A stretch of 46,453 nt of DNA from positions 1 through 46,453 of the forward strand of contig CAMCYJ010000021.1 of assembly GCA_945883815.1 (NCBI GenBank), read 5' to 3'. This document shows positions 9,490 to 17,909 of the stretch, piece after piece. The notes under the pieces were generated by a model, which ran no database searches, was not told where the DNA came from, and saw only the letters and a list, made by a program, of their open reading frames with translations. Origin of the DNA: Akkermansia muciniphila (GTDB taxonomy: Bacteria > Verrucomicrobiota > Verrucomicrobiia > Limisphaerales > UBA9464). Position 1 is the first letter of the stretch, and each line of letters starts with the position of its first letter. Position numbers and translations under genes: made by a program.

Positions 9490-9888
9490 GGCGGTGATCA
9501 GGGTGAAGTTGCCGACCTGATACCCCGGGGCGATTCCGGGGCCGGTTTATTCATGTCCCTCGCTTGGCCCACGGGTGTCCCTGAACGAAGGTCTGAAGCT
9601 CCGCCGATGCCACGTGGGCCGGGGCAGAAAGTGCGCCCTGGACGGTGACCCGCGAAGCATCAGAGCGAGCATTGTTAGATCATCGGCTCGATCAGGCCGA
9701 TCGCGAAGCGGGAGTTCGATATCCGATGCCGGTGAGCGGCGAAGCACTCGCGCGAAACCCAGCATCCGGAAGCCGCAGAGCCGGGAGCCCAGGAAATCCA
9801 AACGTACCGAAAACCGGCGCGCCCTCGAAACACGATCCAACGATCCCCCCATCAGGCCGCCTCGTGCCACGATTTCAAAAGTTTACGG
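9490..9888. other. Stretch of about 400 bases without a convincing gene
   Basis: Several frames are open on both strands here, but all read as Arg/Ser-rich translations of GC-rich DNA and none has a recognisable motif. It lies between a row of broken genes and the AT-rich orphan pair, so it is probably degraded or transferred non-coding DNA. No tRNA, terminator or repeat was recognised. Confidence 0.4.
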
Positions 9889-10566
9889 TCAATCTTGTCT
9901 AACTGATTTCCGTGCTAAATCATCAAATCCCTTGAGTGTCGACTCGGGTAGAGGTCCGCGTGGATAAATGGAAAGCAAACGGGTCCGGAAGTTAGTTATC
10001 TCCATTGTTGGTGGCGTACCCACTGTCTCCAACAACCTATCGCGTATCTCAGACTGCTCCTTTCGCAGTTCATTACTGATTGCGCTTAGGGAAGCTGATA
10101 AAGAATTATACTCCTGCCGTTTTCTAGCCTCTGAAAGATCTGTCCGCTCTTCAAGCTGAACAATTTCTGCCGTTCTTTCAATCCAATCTTTGGACGACAT
10201 GTCCTCAAACTGCCGCATCCGTGCGAGGTCATTGTACAATTTCACGAAAAGCTGTGATGCCTCCTGCTGACTAAATCCGCTTTGCTCCAAAAGATCAGCC
10301 AATTGATCGGCGGCAGGATGAGCGGACCTTACCATGCTCTTGACATTTATCAACGTAACCGCATCGTCAAATCTCGATTCTTTAATTCGACCAACACGGT
10401 TAGAACGCTGAAGTGTCCAGATGGTTTCGGAGTTTGTAGGAATCTGCGGAGTACCGATTGGAGCAAGGTTGTTCGTTGAATCACTCTTGGAATTCTTTAG
10501 TCTTGAACTTAAACCAACAATCAATATAAGAATTCCAAAAAGCAAGAATGCTATCCAAAATTTCAT
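9889..10566 (-). CDS. AT-rich orphan gene: membrane-anchored protein with coiled-coil region
   Basis: A 225-residue protein with an N-terminal membrane anchor (residues 3-20, FWIAFLLFGILILIVGLS) followed by a polar linker and a mostly helical, charged domain. The central part (SKDWIERTAEIVQLEERT, LSASLSAISNELRKEQSE) is probably coiled coil. The final 45 residues include TPPTMEITNFRTRLL. No family was recognised. The base composition is clearly poorer in G+C than the neighbours, and codons are AT-biased, which points to recent transfer. It lies 41 bases downstream of another AT-rich gene on the same strand, so the two are probably one operon. The function is unknown; a periplasm-facing partner of the upstream secreted protein is one possibility. 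Confidence 0.65.
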   Translation of the reverse strand: MKFWIAFLLFGILILIVGLSSRLKNSKSDSTNNLAPIGTPQIPTNSETIWTLQRSNRVGRIKESRFDDAVTLINVKSMVRSAHPAADQLADLLEQSGFSQQEASQLFVKLYNDLARMRQFEDMSSKDWIERTAEIVQLEERTDLSEARKRQEYNSLSASLSAISNELRKEQSEIRDRLLETVGTPPTMEITNFRTRLLSIYPRGPLPESTLKGFDDLARKSVRQD

Positions 10567-10607
10567 TTCCGTGGTTGACTAAATGTGCATTTGTATCATT
10601 TAAATAC

Positions 10608-11387
10608 TTATTTTTCTGGAACTGTGATGAAGACCGAGGGGGCACCGTTTTGGCTCAAAGAATTTGAGATCGGATAGTCAAGTACTTGGTTAGATGCTCG
10701 GTTTATAAATGCTCGCCCTTCATACCCAAGACTCCGGACTGTTAATGTGCTATCATAAAGAGTCTCGCACGAGTTGGTAGATGATGGATTGCAGAACCGA
10801 AAGACGTACCACACAGGAATAGGGTCGCAAAGATGCAAAGTGGACTTAGGGTTCCGATCTAAACTAGCTTGCAACCTGAATTTGGTTGGACGAATTGTGG
10901 TTCTTTGTCCACCTACAATTGTACCGTCTTTACTTGTAATAATTCCACAGGTTAACGTACAATTTCCCCACCCGTGCGGGAAAGCTTCTGTACTAGTTGA
11001 ACCAGTTGGTATGTCGTTGAAAAAATTGATGCTTCGGTATTTCGACGTTCCATCAACTTCGTCAACCCAATGCACCCTTTCAACAGATTCTTTGGACCCA
11101 TGATCCCATGACTCCGACTTTTCGCTATATCTTTCGAGCTGAGCGCTTGATGAGTATATAGCGTAATCTGTGGCACTGGTGACGACGCTTGATCCTACGT
11201 CGTACAGAGTCTTGAACACGCTTGCTGCCTTTTCAAGCTTCTCTAGCTTACCAGTTACTTCTGCCTGTACCGATCCAGAAAGTAATGTCACGCCCAGCAC
11301 GACAAGAACAGTATTTGATTTGACGCTGAAAACGTTGGCCCATTCCATAATTAGACAGATGCCAAAAAAATAGATCATGTCAACCAA
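10608..11387 (-). CDS. AT-rich orphan gene: predicted secreted protein
   Basis: A 259-residue protein of unknown family. The TTG at 11387 was chosen because a full AGGAGG lies 7 bases upstream (11400-11395); the ATGs at 11378 and 11348 lack a spaced ribosome site. The sequence NTVLVVLGVTLLSGSVQA looks like a Sec signal with cleavage before EVTGKL, which would make the mature protein start near residue 43. Six or so cysteines sit in the second half (CTLTCG, LHLCDP, FRFCNPSSTNSCET), as in disulfide-bonded exported proteins, and the rest is predicted beta-rich. The G+C content is low relative to the surroundings. It is first in a likely two-gene operon with the gene at 9889-10566. The AGGAGG ends exactly where IS21 remnant DNA begins. 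Confidence 0.65.
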   Translation of the reverse strand: MVDMIYFFGICLIMEWANVFSVKSNTVLVVLGVTLLSGSVQAEVTGKLEKLEKAASVFKTLYDVGSSVVTSATDYAIYSSSAQLERYSEKSESWDHGSKESVERVHWVDEVDGTSKYRSINFFNDIPTGSTSTEAFPHGWGNCTLTCGIITSKDGTIVGGQRTTIRPTKFRLQASLDRNPKSTLHLCDPIPVWYVFRFCNPSSTNSCETLYDSTLTVRSLGYEGRAFINRASNQVLDYPISNSLSQNGAPSVFITVPEK

Positions 11388-11401
11388 AAATAATCCTCCT
11401 C

Positions 11402-11769
11402 AATCGATGAACCGAAGAGGGAACCATTATCGACCTCTTTCCGTCGCGCCATCTCGGGCTAGATCGAAAGACCATCCGGCGCTACCTGCGGCATCCGCCT
11501 GATCCGGACGCACCTCCGCCGGATCCACAGTCACCCAACATTTCGGCCGCCGGGAACGAGGCTGCTTCCGGCCCGGCTCCCGCCTCCTTGGCCATCGGTT
11601 TGACGGCCGATCCAAGGCCCGTCCCACCGGCGGTTGCCGATCCGGGGCGCACCAGTCGTTGCTCTCCTCATTCGGAACTCATCGAGGCCAAGCTCGAGGC
11701 CGGCCTGAGCGCCCAGCGCATCCACCAGGATCTCGTGGCCGAGGTCGGGTTCACCGGATCTTACCAGTC
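11402..11769 (+). pseudogene. istA: IS21-family transposase (istA) N-terminal remnant
   Basis: In one frame, TIIDLF then LGLDRKTIRRYLRHP, and later IEAKLEAGLSAQRIHQDL with EVGFTGSYQS, match the N-terminal helix-turn-helix part of IS21 IstA. Residues between DLF and LGLDRK that normally form the first HTH helix are missing, and an in-frame TGA lies just upstream at 11408-11410, so the start is lost. Homology ends at 11769, where short tandem repeats begin; the DDE catalytic domain and the istB helper ATPase gene are absent. It is inactive debris. It is a second mobile-element type in the decaying 8-15.5 kb zone. Confidence 0.7.
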
Positions 11770-11803
11770 GGGAACGGGGTCAGGGAACGGGGTCAGGGAA
11801 CGA
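11770..11803 (+). repeat. 13-bp tandem repeat ending the IS21 remnant
   Basis: The unit GGGAACGGGGTCA occurs at 11770-11782 and again at 11783-11795, followed by a partial third unit (GGGAACGA) from 11796. The repeats start exactly where IstA similarity stops. From general memory, similar GGGAACGGGGTCAGG tracts occur near RAYT-type REP elements in this phylum, but I cannot confirm that here. Confidence 0.6.
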
Positions 11804-11925
11804 TTTCCGAATTATGGGCCCGGGAAAGATGTCCGCTTCAGTGCCTCCAAAATCGAGAATCGTCCCCGAGGCCCCCGGATCCAAGCCCCACGACCGGCGC
11901 GACTGGCGGACACGCCCAGCGAACA

Positions 11926-14348
11926 TCATCTCTGCGGCGAGCGCGCGGGCAGCGGATGGATATGTTCCCCGGTGGCCGGGGCCCGCGCGAAGCCGAAGCG
12001 CCTCAGTTCGATGACCTGGGCCGCGTCCTCTCCTTCCCGGACCAGATACGCGGCATCCACCTTGGCTACTTTCACCGTCTGCCGCGTGCGGCTCCCCGGC
12101 CAGTCAATCTCGATCGACGACACCTCGGTGGCCTTCCCCAGCCCGATCTCCAGCCGCAGCGGGTTGGCCCCAAAGCTGCCGCCGGTGTTGCACGTCCGGT
12201 GGATCACCCGCTCACCCTCCGGGCCCCGGCACCGCACACGGATCCGTGCCCCGATGCCGGAACGGTTGGCCTGCCGTCCCTCCAGCCGCAGCTTGATCCA
12301 GTGGTTCCCGTGGCCCGGGTTCTCCAGCAGCACGTTCGGATATTGGTCGCCGTGGTAGGCACCCCCGAGGTCCTGGTACACGTCTTGGTCGCCGTCGTCG
12401 TCGAGGTCCGCAAAGGCCACCGCATGTCCCTTCTGCAGAGTGCCGAACCCGCAGCTGGTCGTGACATCCTGGAAGCGACGCCCACCGTCGTTGCGGAACA
12501 TCCGGTTGGGGATGAGCGTGTCGAAATTGGGATCGCCGGTGCCGATGTAGAAATCGAGCCAGCCGTCGTTGTCGAGGTCCCCAAAGTTCGAGCCCATCGC
12601 GTGCAGCACCCGGTCTAGGCCGACGGCCTTCGAGACATCTTCGAAGGTGCCATTGCCCCGGTTGCGATAGAGGCGGGCCCGCTCGGCCGGGCTGGGCATG
12701 CCCAGCATGTCCGCCACCACCTCGCCGACGGTCCGGATGCGGTAGCCGGCCACGAAGAGATCCTCGAAACCGTCGTTGTCGTAGTCGAACGACCAGCAGG
12801 GGAAGGTGGAGCGCTGGCCGGTCACCCCCGCCGCCTCGGCCACCTCGGTAAACCCCCAGCGCGCCTTCTCGGTGGCCGTCGCCGGCTTCGGGCCGTCGTT
12901 GTGGAAGAGCAGGCTCCGGCCATCCTGCACCGACAGGAACAGGTCCGGCCGGCCGTCGTTGTCGTAGTCGATGGCCGTCGAGCCCTTCACGAAGGCCACC
13001 ACGCCGAGGCGGTTGACCCGTGACACGTCGGTGAAGGTGCCGTCGCGGTTGTTGCGGTGCAGCTCGCAGGGTGCGGCGGACCGCCGGGCATGGACTCGTT
13101 GCCGATGAAGAGGTCGAGCCAGCCGTCGCCGTTGTAGTCGAACCACACGGCGTTCTGGGTGGGATGTAAGGACAGCCGGCGGGCCTGCTTCGTGACGTCC
13201 TCGAAGTGCCCGCCGTCGTTGCGCAGGAGCGAGTTGGGGTAGCGGCCGCCCTCGCCCATCCAGGCGCCCCGCAGCACGAGGATATCCCGGTCACCGTCAT
13301 TGTCGTAGTCGGCATGTAGCAGGTTGAGGCCGCCGGTGAGTCCCTCGAGCCCCGCCTCGCGGGTGCGCTCCTCGAACCGGCCACTCCCCAGATTGTGGAA
13401 AAAGCGCATCGGGTCCGAGAGTCCGATGGACGACGTCACGACATCGAGCAGGCCATCGCCGTCGAAGTCGTCCACGACCGCACCGCCCGAGAGCTCGGTG
13501 CGCGCCAAGCCGACATTCGGCCCGACGTCGAGAAAGCGCCCGATGTCGTGGTCGGAGCGGAAGACGTTGGTGGGGATGAGCCACTGCGGAGGCACCCGGT
13601 CGGGATACTCGCCCAGGGTCATGTGGGCGACATTGAGCAACCACCGAGCGGACAGGTTATCGGGATGACGGGCCAGCAGGTTGGTGAGCACCGAGCGGGC
13701 CATCAGGGAATCGTCACGGGTGCGGTAGATGCCGCCGCCCCGCAGGGGCAGCAGGCAGGAGTCGGCGTTGTGATTGCTGAGGCAGTTGGCCAGTTAGCCG
13801 CGCCTCATGTGGCAGAGCGCCTCTCGGAGCGACAGGTTGATGTCGTTGGCCTCGAGCAGGGGCATCTCGAGGGCCTGGGTCGTGGACCGCACACGCCCGA
13901 TCTCCACCAGCGCCTCGTCGAGCCGGTTGACCTGGAGCAACTCGGTGGAGAGTTGGAATCGCGCCTGGAGTTCCCGCTCCGGCTCGGGGTTCCCCTCGAG
14001 TGCCCGACGAAACACCTCGACCCGGCCAAGGTTGAGGAATCGGTTCTCCATCGGATTGGCCTGCTGCGCCAATTGGTGGAGCAAGCGAGCCATTTCTAGC
14101 GTGCCCGGTCCCCTGGGGTCGCGGGAACCTCCGGCCTCTTGGGTCGCAGTGGAGCCCGCGGCCACGTCCTGCGCGGTCGCTGCGGTCATCCCGATCATCC
14201 AAGCCAAGACCACCCACGCGAGGATTCCCGGAAGCAGACCTCTGGGAAACTGACCTGCCGACCCCACAACGAGCCACCGGCGGGACAGACCCACCTTTCG
14301 GAGGGCCAATGAGAAAACGCCTCCGCTAGTCTGGGAATCTGTTCGCAT
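11926..14348 (-). pseudogene. CRTAC1-type FG-GAP/ASPIC-UnbV protein, broken by a stop and a frameshift
   Basis: Three pieces form one ancestral gene. The start (14348) gives a signal-like hydrophobic stretch and a TPR-like helical region (ENRFLNLGRVEVFRRALEG, LDEALVEIGRVRSTTQAL). A TAA at 13796-13794 interrupts the frame, yet the same frame goes on with NHNADSCLLPLRGGG, the usual next block. FG-GAP calcium-binding repeats follow (VDDFDGDGLLDVV, ADYDNDGDRDILV, FDYNGDGWLDLFIGNES). Near 13070-13085 a one-base loss shifts the frame; the repeats resume (IDYDNDGRPDLFLS, GDLDNDGWLDFYIGTGD). The end is an ASPIC/UnbV domain (NHWIKLRLEGRQANRSGIGA). Such proteins are exported beta-propellers of unknown role. 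Sequencing error could cause one lesion, less likely both. Confidence 0.8.
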
Positions 14349-14573
14349 GGATGGGTTTCCGTTAGCTGGCACAAGACGTCTGGCCGGAAGGGCGATGGCC
14401 CAAGTTGGGTGGCCGGTGCAGTATTGTTGACAACGGTTTTCATCGGCCACCCCGGCTGTCGAGCAGGAATGTCGGCTTCCGGAAAGGGCGCAAGCCGCAG
14501 GACCTGCCGACATCCAGCCCGGACACAACTTCGGCGTGGGCTTTTGGACCGACTCTGCATAAAAAAGGCCCAC

Positions 14574-15329
14574 ATGAGCGCGCTGACAGCATCGCAATGG
14601 ATCCGTCGCCTCGGAGGCCGAGTGGTCGGGGGCATCGGTCAGATCTTCGGCCGCCCACCGGCCCCGCGGCACGGACTGGTGCTGCCGACGGCCACCTACG
14701 CCCCCTGGAACCACGACCCGGAGTTCCTCGAGATCTACCGCGTCGCCCGCGAGAACACCTTGGTGGACGAGCTCCGTTGCTTCGAGCTTTGGCAATTGCT
14801 GGCCCAGACCGCGCAGCTGGAGGGCGCCATCGTGGAGGTCGGCGTCTGGCGCGGCGGCACCGGAGCCATCCTGGCACGGCAGGCCGCCAACCTGCCCGGG
14901 TCCCCGACGGTTTACCTGTGCGACACCTTCCGGGGTGTGGTCAAGGCGGGCCGGGAGGATGCCTCCTACCGGAACGGCGAGCACTCGGACACCTCGTTGG
15001 CCCTCGTGACGGACCTCCTGCACCGGCGTCTGGGTCTCGGCACGGTACGCCTGCTGGAGGGGATCTTCCCGGACCAGACCGCGGGACTGATCACCGAATC
15101 TCGGGTACGCTTCTGTCATATCGACGTTGATGTCTACCAGAGCGCTGCGGACATCCTCGCGTGGGTCTGGCCGCGCATGCCGGTCGGGGGCCTCGTGGTG
15201 TACGATGACTACGGATTCCCACGGTGCGATGGCATCACGCGTCATGTGGACGAGCAGCGCACGTTGGCCGACCGGGTTGTGATCCACAACCTCAACGGAC
15301 ACGCCGTTGTACTGAAAACTGCCGGATGA
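14574..15329 (+). CDS. TylF/MycF-like (macrocin O-methyltransferase family) methyltransferase
   Basis: A 251-residue SAM-dependent methyltransferase of the TylF family, which methylates hydroxyls of sugars in macrolides and surface glycans. The SAM-binding motif is AIVEVGVWRGGTGAILARQ (about residues 82-100). The metal/substrate block is FCHIDVDVYQSAADIL, with the Asp residues expected to bind Mg2+, followed by GGLVVYDDYGFPRCDG. The ATG at 14574 was chosen because the frame upstream to 14409 reads as low-complexity Arg-rich sequence. The gene stands alone between a pseudogene and a DUF1501 remnant; no glycosyltransferase neighbours are visible, so the acceptor cannot be guessed. It appears intact. 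Confidence 0.85.
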   Translation: MSALTASQWIRRLGGRVVGGIGQIFGRPPAPRHGLVLPTATYAPWNHDPEFLEIYRVARENTLVDELRCFELWQLLAQTAQLEGAIVEVGVWRGGTGAILARQAANLPGSPTVYLCDTFRGVVKAGREDASYRNGEHSDTSLALVTDLLHRRLGLGTVRLLEGIFPDQTAGLITESRVRFCHIDVDVYQSAADILAWVWPRMPVGGLVVYDDYGFPRCDGITRHVDEQRTLADRVVIHNLNGHAVVLKTAG

Positions 15330-15453
15330 GCCGGCGACGCGCCACCGGACCAATACCGTCGGCACCCAGATCCCCTCCTGTTCGCCGTGCCCGGCATTCC
15401 CCTGAGCCCACGGGCACCCTTCCCCTTCGTCGCCGGCAACTCCGACAACATGC

Positions 15454-15534
15454 AGGTCGGCCCACTGCCTCGGCGGCCGCGACCATCGCCTCACCGATGT
15501 CCATGGCCGTGTGATCCAAGCCGTGCTGGCCTGA
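15454..15534 (+). pseudogene. DUF1501 gene remnant: last ~27 codons only
   Basis: The frame ending in TGA at 15532-15534 reads HCLGGRDHRLTDVHGRV and then IQAVLA, almost the C-terminus of the DUF1501 protein at 6590-8038 (FGGRDHRLTDVHGRI, LRDLLA). At the DNA level about 39 bases (15471-15509) differ from the copy at 7976-8014 at only one position by eye. Upstream of about 15454 the similarity is lost and no start exists. It is what remains of a third DUF1501 gene, whose body was deleted. It lies between the methyltransferase and oligopeptidase B genes. Confidence 0.7.
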
Positions 15535-15580
15535 CAACGCTTCAGCACACACTGGCCTGCCAGCCCACCACACCGTATCT

Positions 15581-17767
15581 CTACCAAGTGATCCCGACTT
15601 GGGTCATCAGCCACGCGTACTCGAAGGAAACTTCCTTCAAGCGGTCATAGCGTCCGCTGGCTCCGCCGTGTCCGGCGCCCATGTTGCACTTCAACAGGAG
15701 CGGCCGCTCATCGGTCTTGAGAGTCCGGAGCTTGGCCACGTACTTCGCCGGCTCCCAGTACATCACTTGACTGTCGTTGAGGCCGGTGGTCACCAACATC
15801 GCCGGGTACGCTCCCGGCTTCAGGTTGTCATACGGGCTGTACGAACGCATGTAGTCGAAGGCGGGCTTCTCGTTGGGATTTCCCCATTCCAAGTACTCGC
15901 CCACGGTCAGAGGGAGACTGGCGTCCATCATGGTGTTCATCACATCCACGAACGGAACCGCCGAATGGACCGCCCGGAACAAGTCGGGGCGCAAATTGAC
16001 CACAGCCCCCATGAGCAATCCCCCGGCACTGCCGCCTTCGATCACCAGTCGATCGGGTGCCGAGATTCGGTTCTTCACCAACCATTCGGCGCAGTCCACG
16101 AAGTCGGTGAAGGTGTTCTTCTTGCGCATCAACATACCGTCGTCGTGCCACGCCTCACCGAGTTCATCGCCGCCGCGGATATGGGCGATGACAAACACCA
16201 TGCCGCGTTCCACCAGCGACAGCCGGGCGATGGAGAAGCTGGCATCCATGCCGAGGCCATAAGATCCATAGCCATAGAGGAAACACGGCGCGGAGCCATC
16301 GAGCTTCACGCCCTTCTTGTAGACCATCGACAAGGGCACGCGGGTGTTGTCGCGCGCAGTGACCCAGCGCCGCTCGGTGACATAGCCCGAGGGATCATAC
16401 CCCCCAAGAACCGGGGTGCGTTTCAGCAAGGTGAGCTGACCGGTGGACAAGTCGCAGTCGTAGACCCCTTGGGGCGTGGCCATCGACTGGTAGGTGAGTC
16501 GAAAGGCCTTGGATCCCAGCTCCGGGGTGCCGGTCGGGTGGGCCGAATACACCGGTTCTGGAAAGGCGACCTCGACCCAATCGGTGGATTCCTTGTCCCG
16601 GATTCGCAGGCGGGTTAGCGCCTCCTTCTGTTCTTCCACCACCAGGTGATCGCGGAACACTTCAAGGCCCTTGAGCAGCACGTCGGCGCGATGCGCAATC
16701 ACCTCGGTCCACCGCCCCGGTTCCGCGACCGGAGCACTCACCAGGCGGAAGTTCTTGGCGTCCTTGTTGGTGCGTAAGAAGAGGAGGCCCTCGCGGTGCT
16801 CGAGGTCGTACTTGTGTCCCTTCTCCCGGGGCAAGACTTGGCGGAATACCTCCTTCGGATCGGAGGCAGGCAAGATCCGCTGGTCCCAGGTGTCGGTGCT
16901 CTGCGAGGAGCAAACGAACCACTGGCGATCCTTGGTCCGCCCCAGTCCCAGGCCGAACAATTCATCCTTCTCCTCCAACACCAGTTCTGGACGACCGCCC
17001 TCCAGGGCCAGGCGCCACAGTTGGTTGCTCCGTTTGGTCACGGGATCCTCGGTGGTGTAGAGCACCCATGCACCGTCGGCCGACCACTCAAAGCTGGTCA
17101 CCCGCTCAGCCAATGGTCCGGAAGTCTTCCCAGTGACGAGGTCCTTGCGGTAGAGGGTGTACTGGCGAAAGCCTGTGACGTCCGTGCTATACAGCAACGC
17201 GGTGCCAGAATCGCTGGTCTCAAAGCCACCGAGTCCGAGGAACGAATGGCCCTCGGCCAAGAGGTTCAAATCGAGCAGAACCTCCTCTGTGGCCTGAGGA
17301 TCCGAAGCCCCATCGGGCGACGCCTTGCGCCGACAATGGATGGCGTACTGACGCCCCTCTTGGGTCCGAGAGTAGTAATCATAGCTCCCGCGCCGAAGCG
17401 GGACGGTGAGGTCAGTTTGCTGGATGCGCCCCAGCATTTCCTTGTAGAGCGACTCACCAAAGGCCTTGGCCTGCACGGTGCTGGCTTCCATGTAGGCGTT
17501 CTCTGCTTCGAGGTAGCGGATCACCTCCGGGTTGGTTTTCTCACGGAGCCAGAACCAGGGGTCATTGACCGATTCCCCATGCCAAATCGAACGGTGTTCG
17601 TGGGTCTTGGCGACCGGCGGTTTCGAATGCGGGACGGTGGAAGTATCAGCCATGATCACTAGAGATGCGCTCATCCAGCCGGCTCTGAGCAACAGGACGA
17701 GACCGGCGGTCTGAGCACGCAGCCATCGCCGACGGGGATTCGCTCGCGGAGTGAGACGGCGCATCAT
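15581..17767 (-). CDS. ptrB: Oligopeptidase B-like S9A serine peptidase
   Basis: A 728-residue prolyl-oligopeptidase-family enzyme. The first part after the leader is a seven-bladed propeller (HGESVNDPWFWLREKTNPEV is the family opening, here shortened to DPWFWLREK). The C-terminal alpha/beta hydrolase carries the nucleophile in GGSAGGLLMGA, the acid in TTGLNDSQV and the histidine in GAGHGG, so the triad is complete. Features such as HIRGGDELGEAWHDDG match oligopeptidase B, which cuts short peptides after Arg or Lys. The start at 17767 gives a basic, hydrophobic leader (RRRWLRAQTAGLVLLL), perhaps an export signal; an ATG at 17653 would give a cytosolic form. It is divergent from a paralogous prolyl oligopeptidase and, with the long leader, would overlap that gene's longest frame. 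Confidence 0.88.
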   Translation of the reverse strand: MMRRLTPRANPRRRWLRAQTAGLVLLLRAGWMSASLVIMADTSTVPHSKPPVAKTHEHRSIWHGESVNDPWFWLREKTNPEVIRYLEAENAYMEASTVQAKAFGESLYKEMLGRIQQTDLTVPLRRGSYDYYSRTQEGRQYAIHCRRKASPDGASDPQATEEVLLDLNLLAEGHSFLGLGGFETSDSGTALLYSTDVTGFRQYTLYRKDLVTGKTSGPLAERVTSFEWSADGAWVLYTTEDPVTKRSNQLWRLALEGGRPELVLEEKDELFGLGLGRTKDRQWFVCSSQSTDTWDQRILPASDPKEVFRQVLPREKGHKYDLEHREGLLFLRTNKDAKNFRLVSAPVAEPGRWTEVIAHRADVLLKGLEVFRDHLVVEEQKEALTRLRIRDKESTDWVEVAFPEPVYSAHPTGTPELGSKAFRLTYQSMATPQGVYDCDLSTGQLTLLKRTPVLGGYDPSGYVTERRWVTARDNTRVPLSMVYKKGVKLDGSAPCFLYGYGSYGLGMDASFSIARLSLVERGMVFVIAHIRGGDELGEAWHDDGMLMRKKNTFTDFVDCAEWLVKNRISAPDRLVIEGGSAGGLLMGAVVNLRPDLFRAVHSAVPFVDVMNTMMDASLPLTVGEYLEWGNPNEKPAFDYMRSYSPYDNLKPGAYPAMLVTTGLNDSQVMYWEPAKYVAKLRTLKTDERPLLLKCNMGAGHGGASGRYDRLKEVSFEYAWLMTQVGITW

Positions 17768-17909
17768 GAATCCACACTTGGCCCAGAGCCGTCCGGGTGC
17801 AAGCCGCGAGGAACCGGAACCGCTTCCGTCACCCGGGTCAAACCCAAGGGTCCCCGTGGATGGTGATCGCGGAGTTGCAGTCGCGGGGTTTTGGCACCAT
17901 CAAATACAC

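Noticed and set aside
9674-9903. GTTAGAT (9674) and GTCTAAC (9897), which fit integron attC core consensus
   Set aside because: The two are in the wrong order for one attC site, no paired inner boxes or hairpin were seen, and no integrase is near; 7-mers of this kind are expected by chance.
14349-15614. Minus-strand open frame running through the methyltransferase gene into the CRTAC1 start
   Set aside because: The part above 14348 is antisense to the methyltransferase with no protein pattern; only the part from 14348 down matches the CRTAC1 family.
17751-17767. A real 17-base overlap of the two divergent peptidase genes
   Set aside because: It depends on using the longest starts for both; the prolyl oligopeptidase most likely starts at 17910, which removes the overlap.
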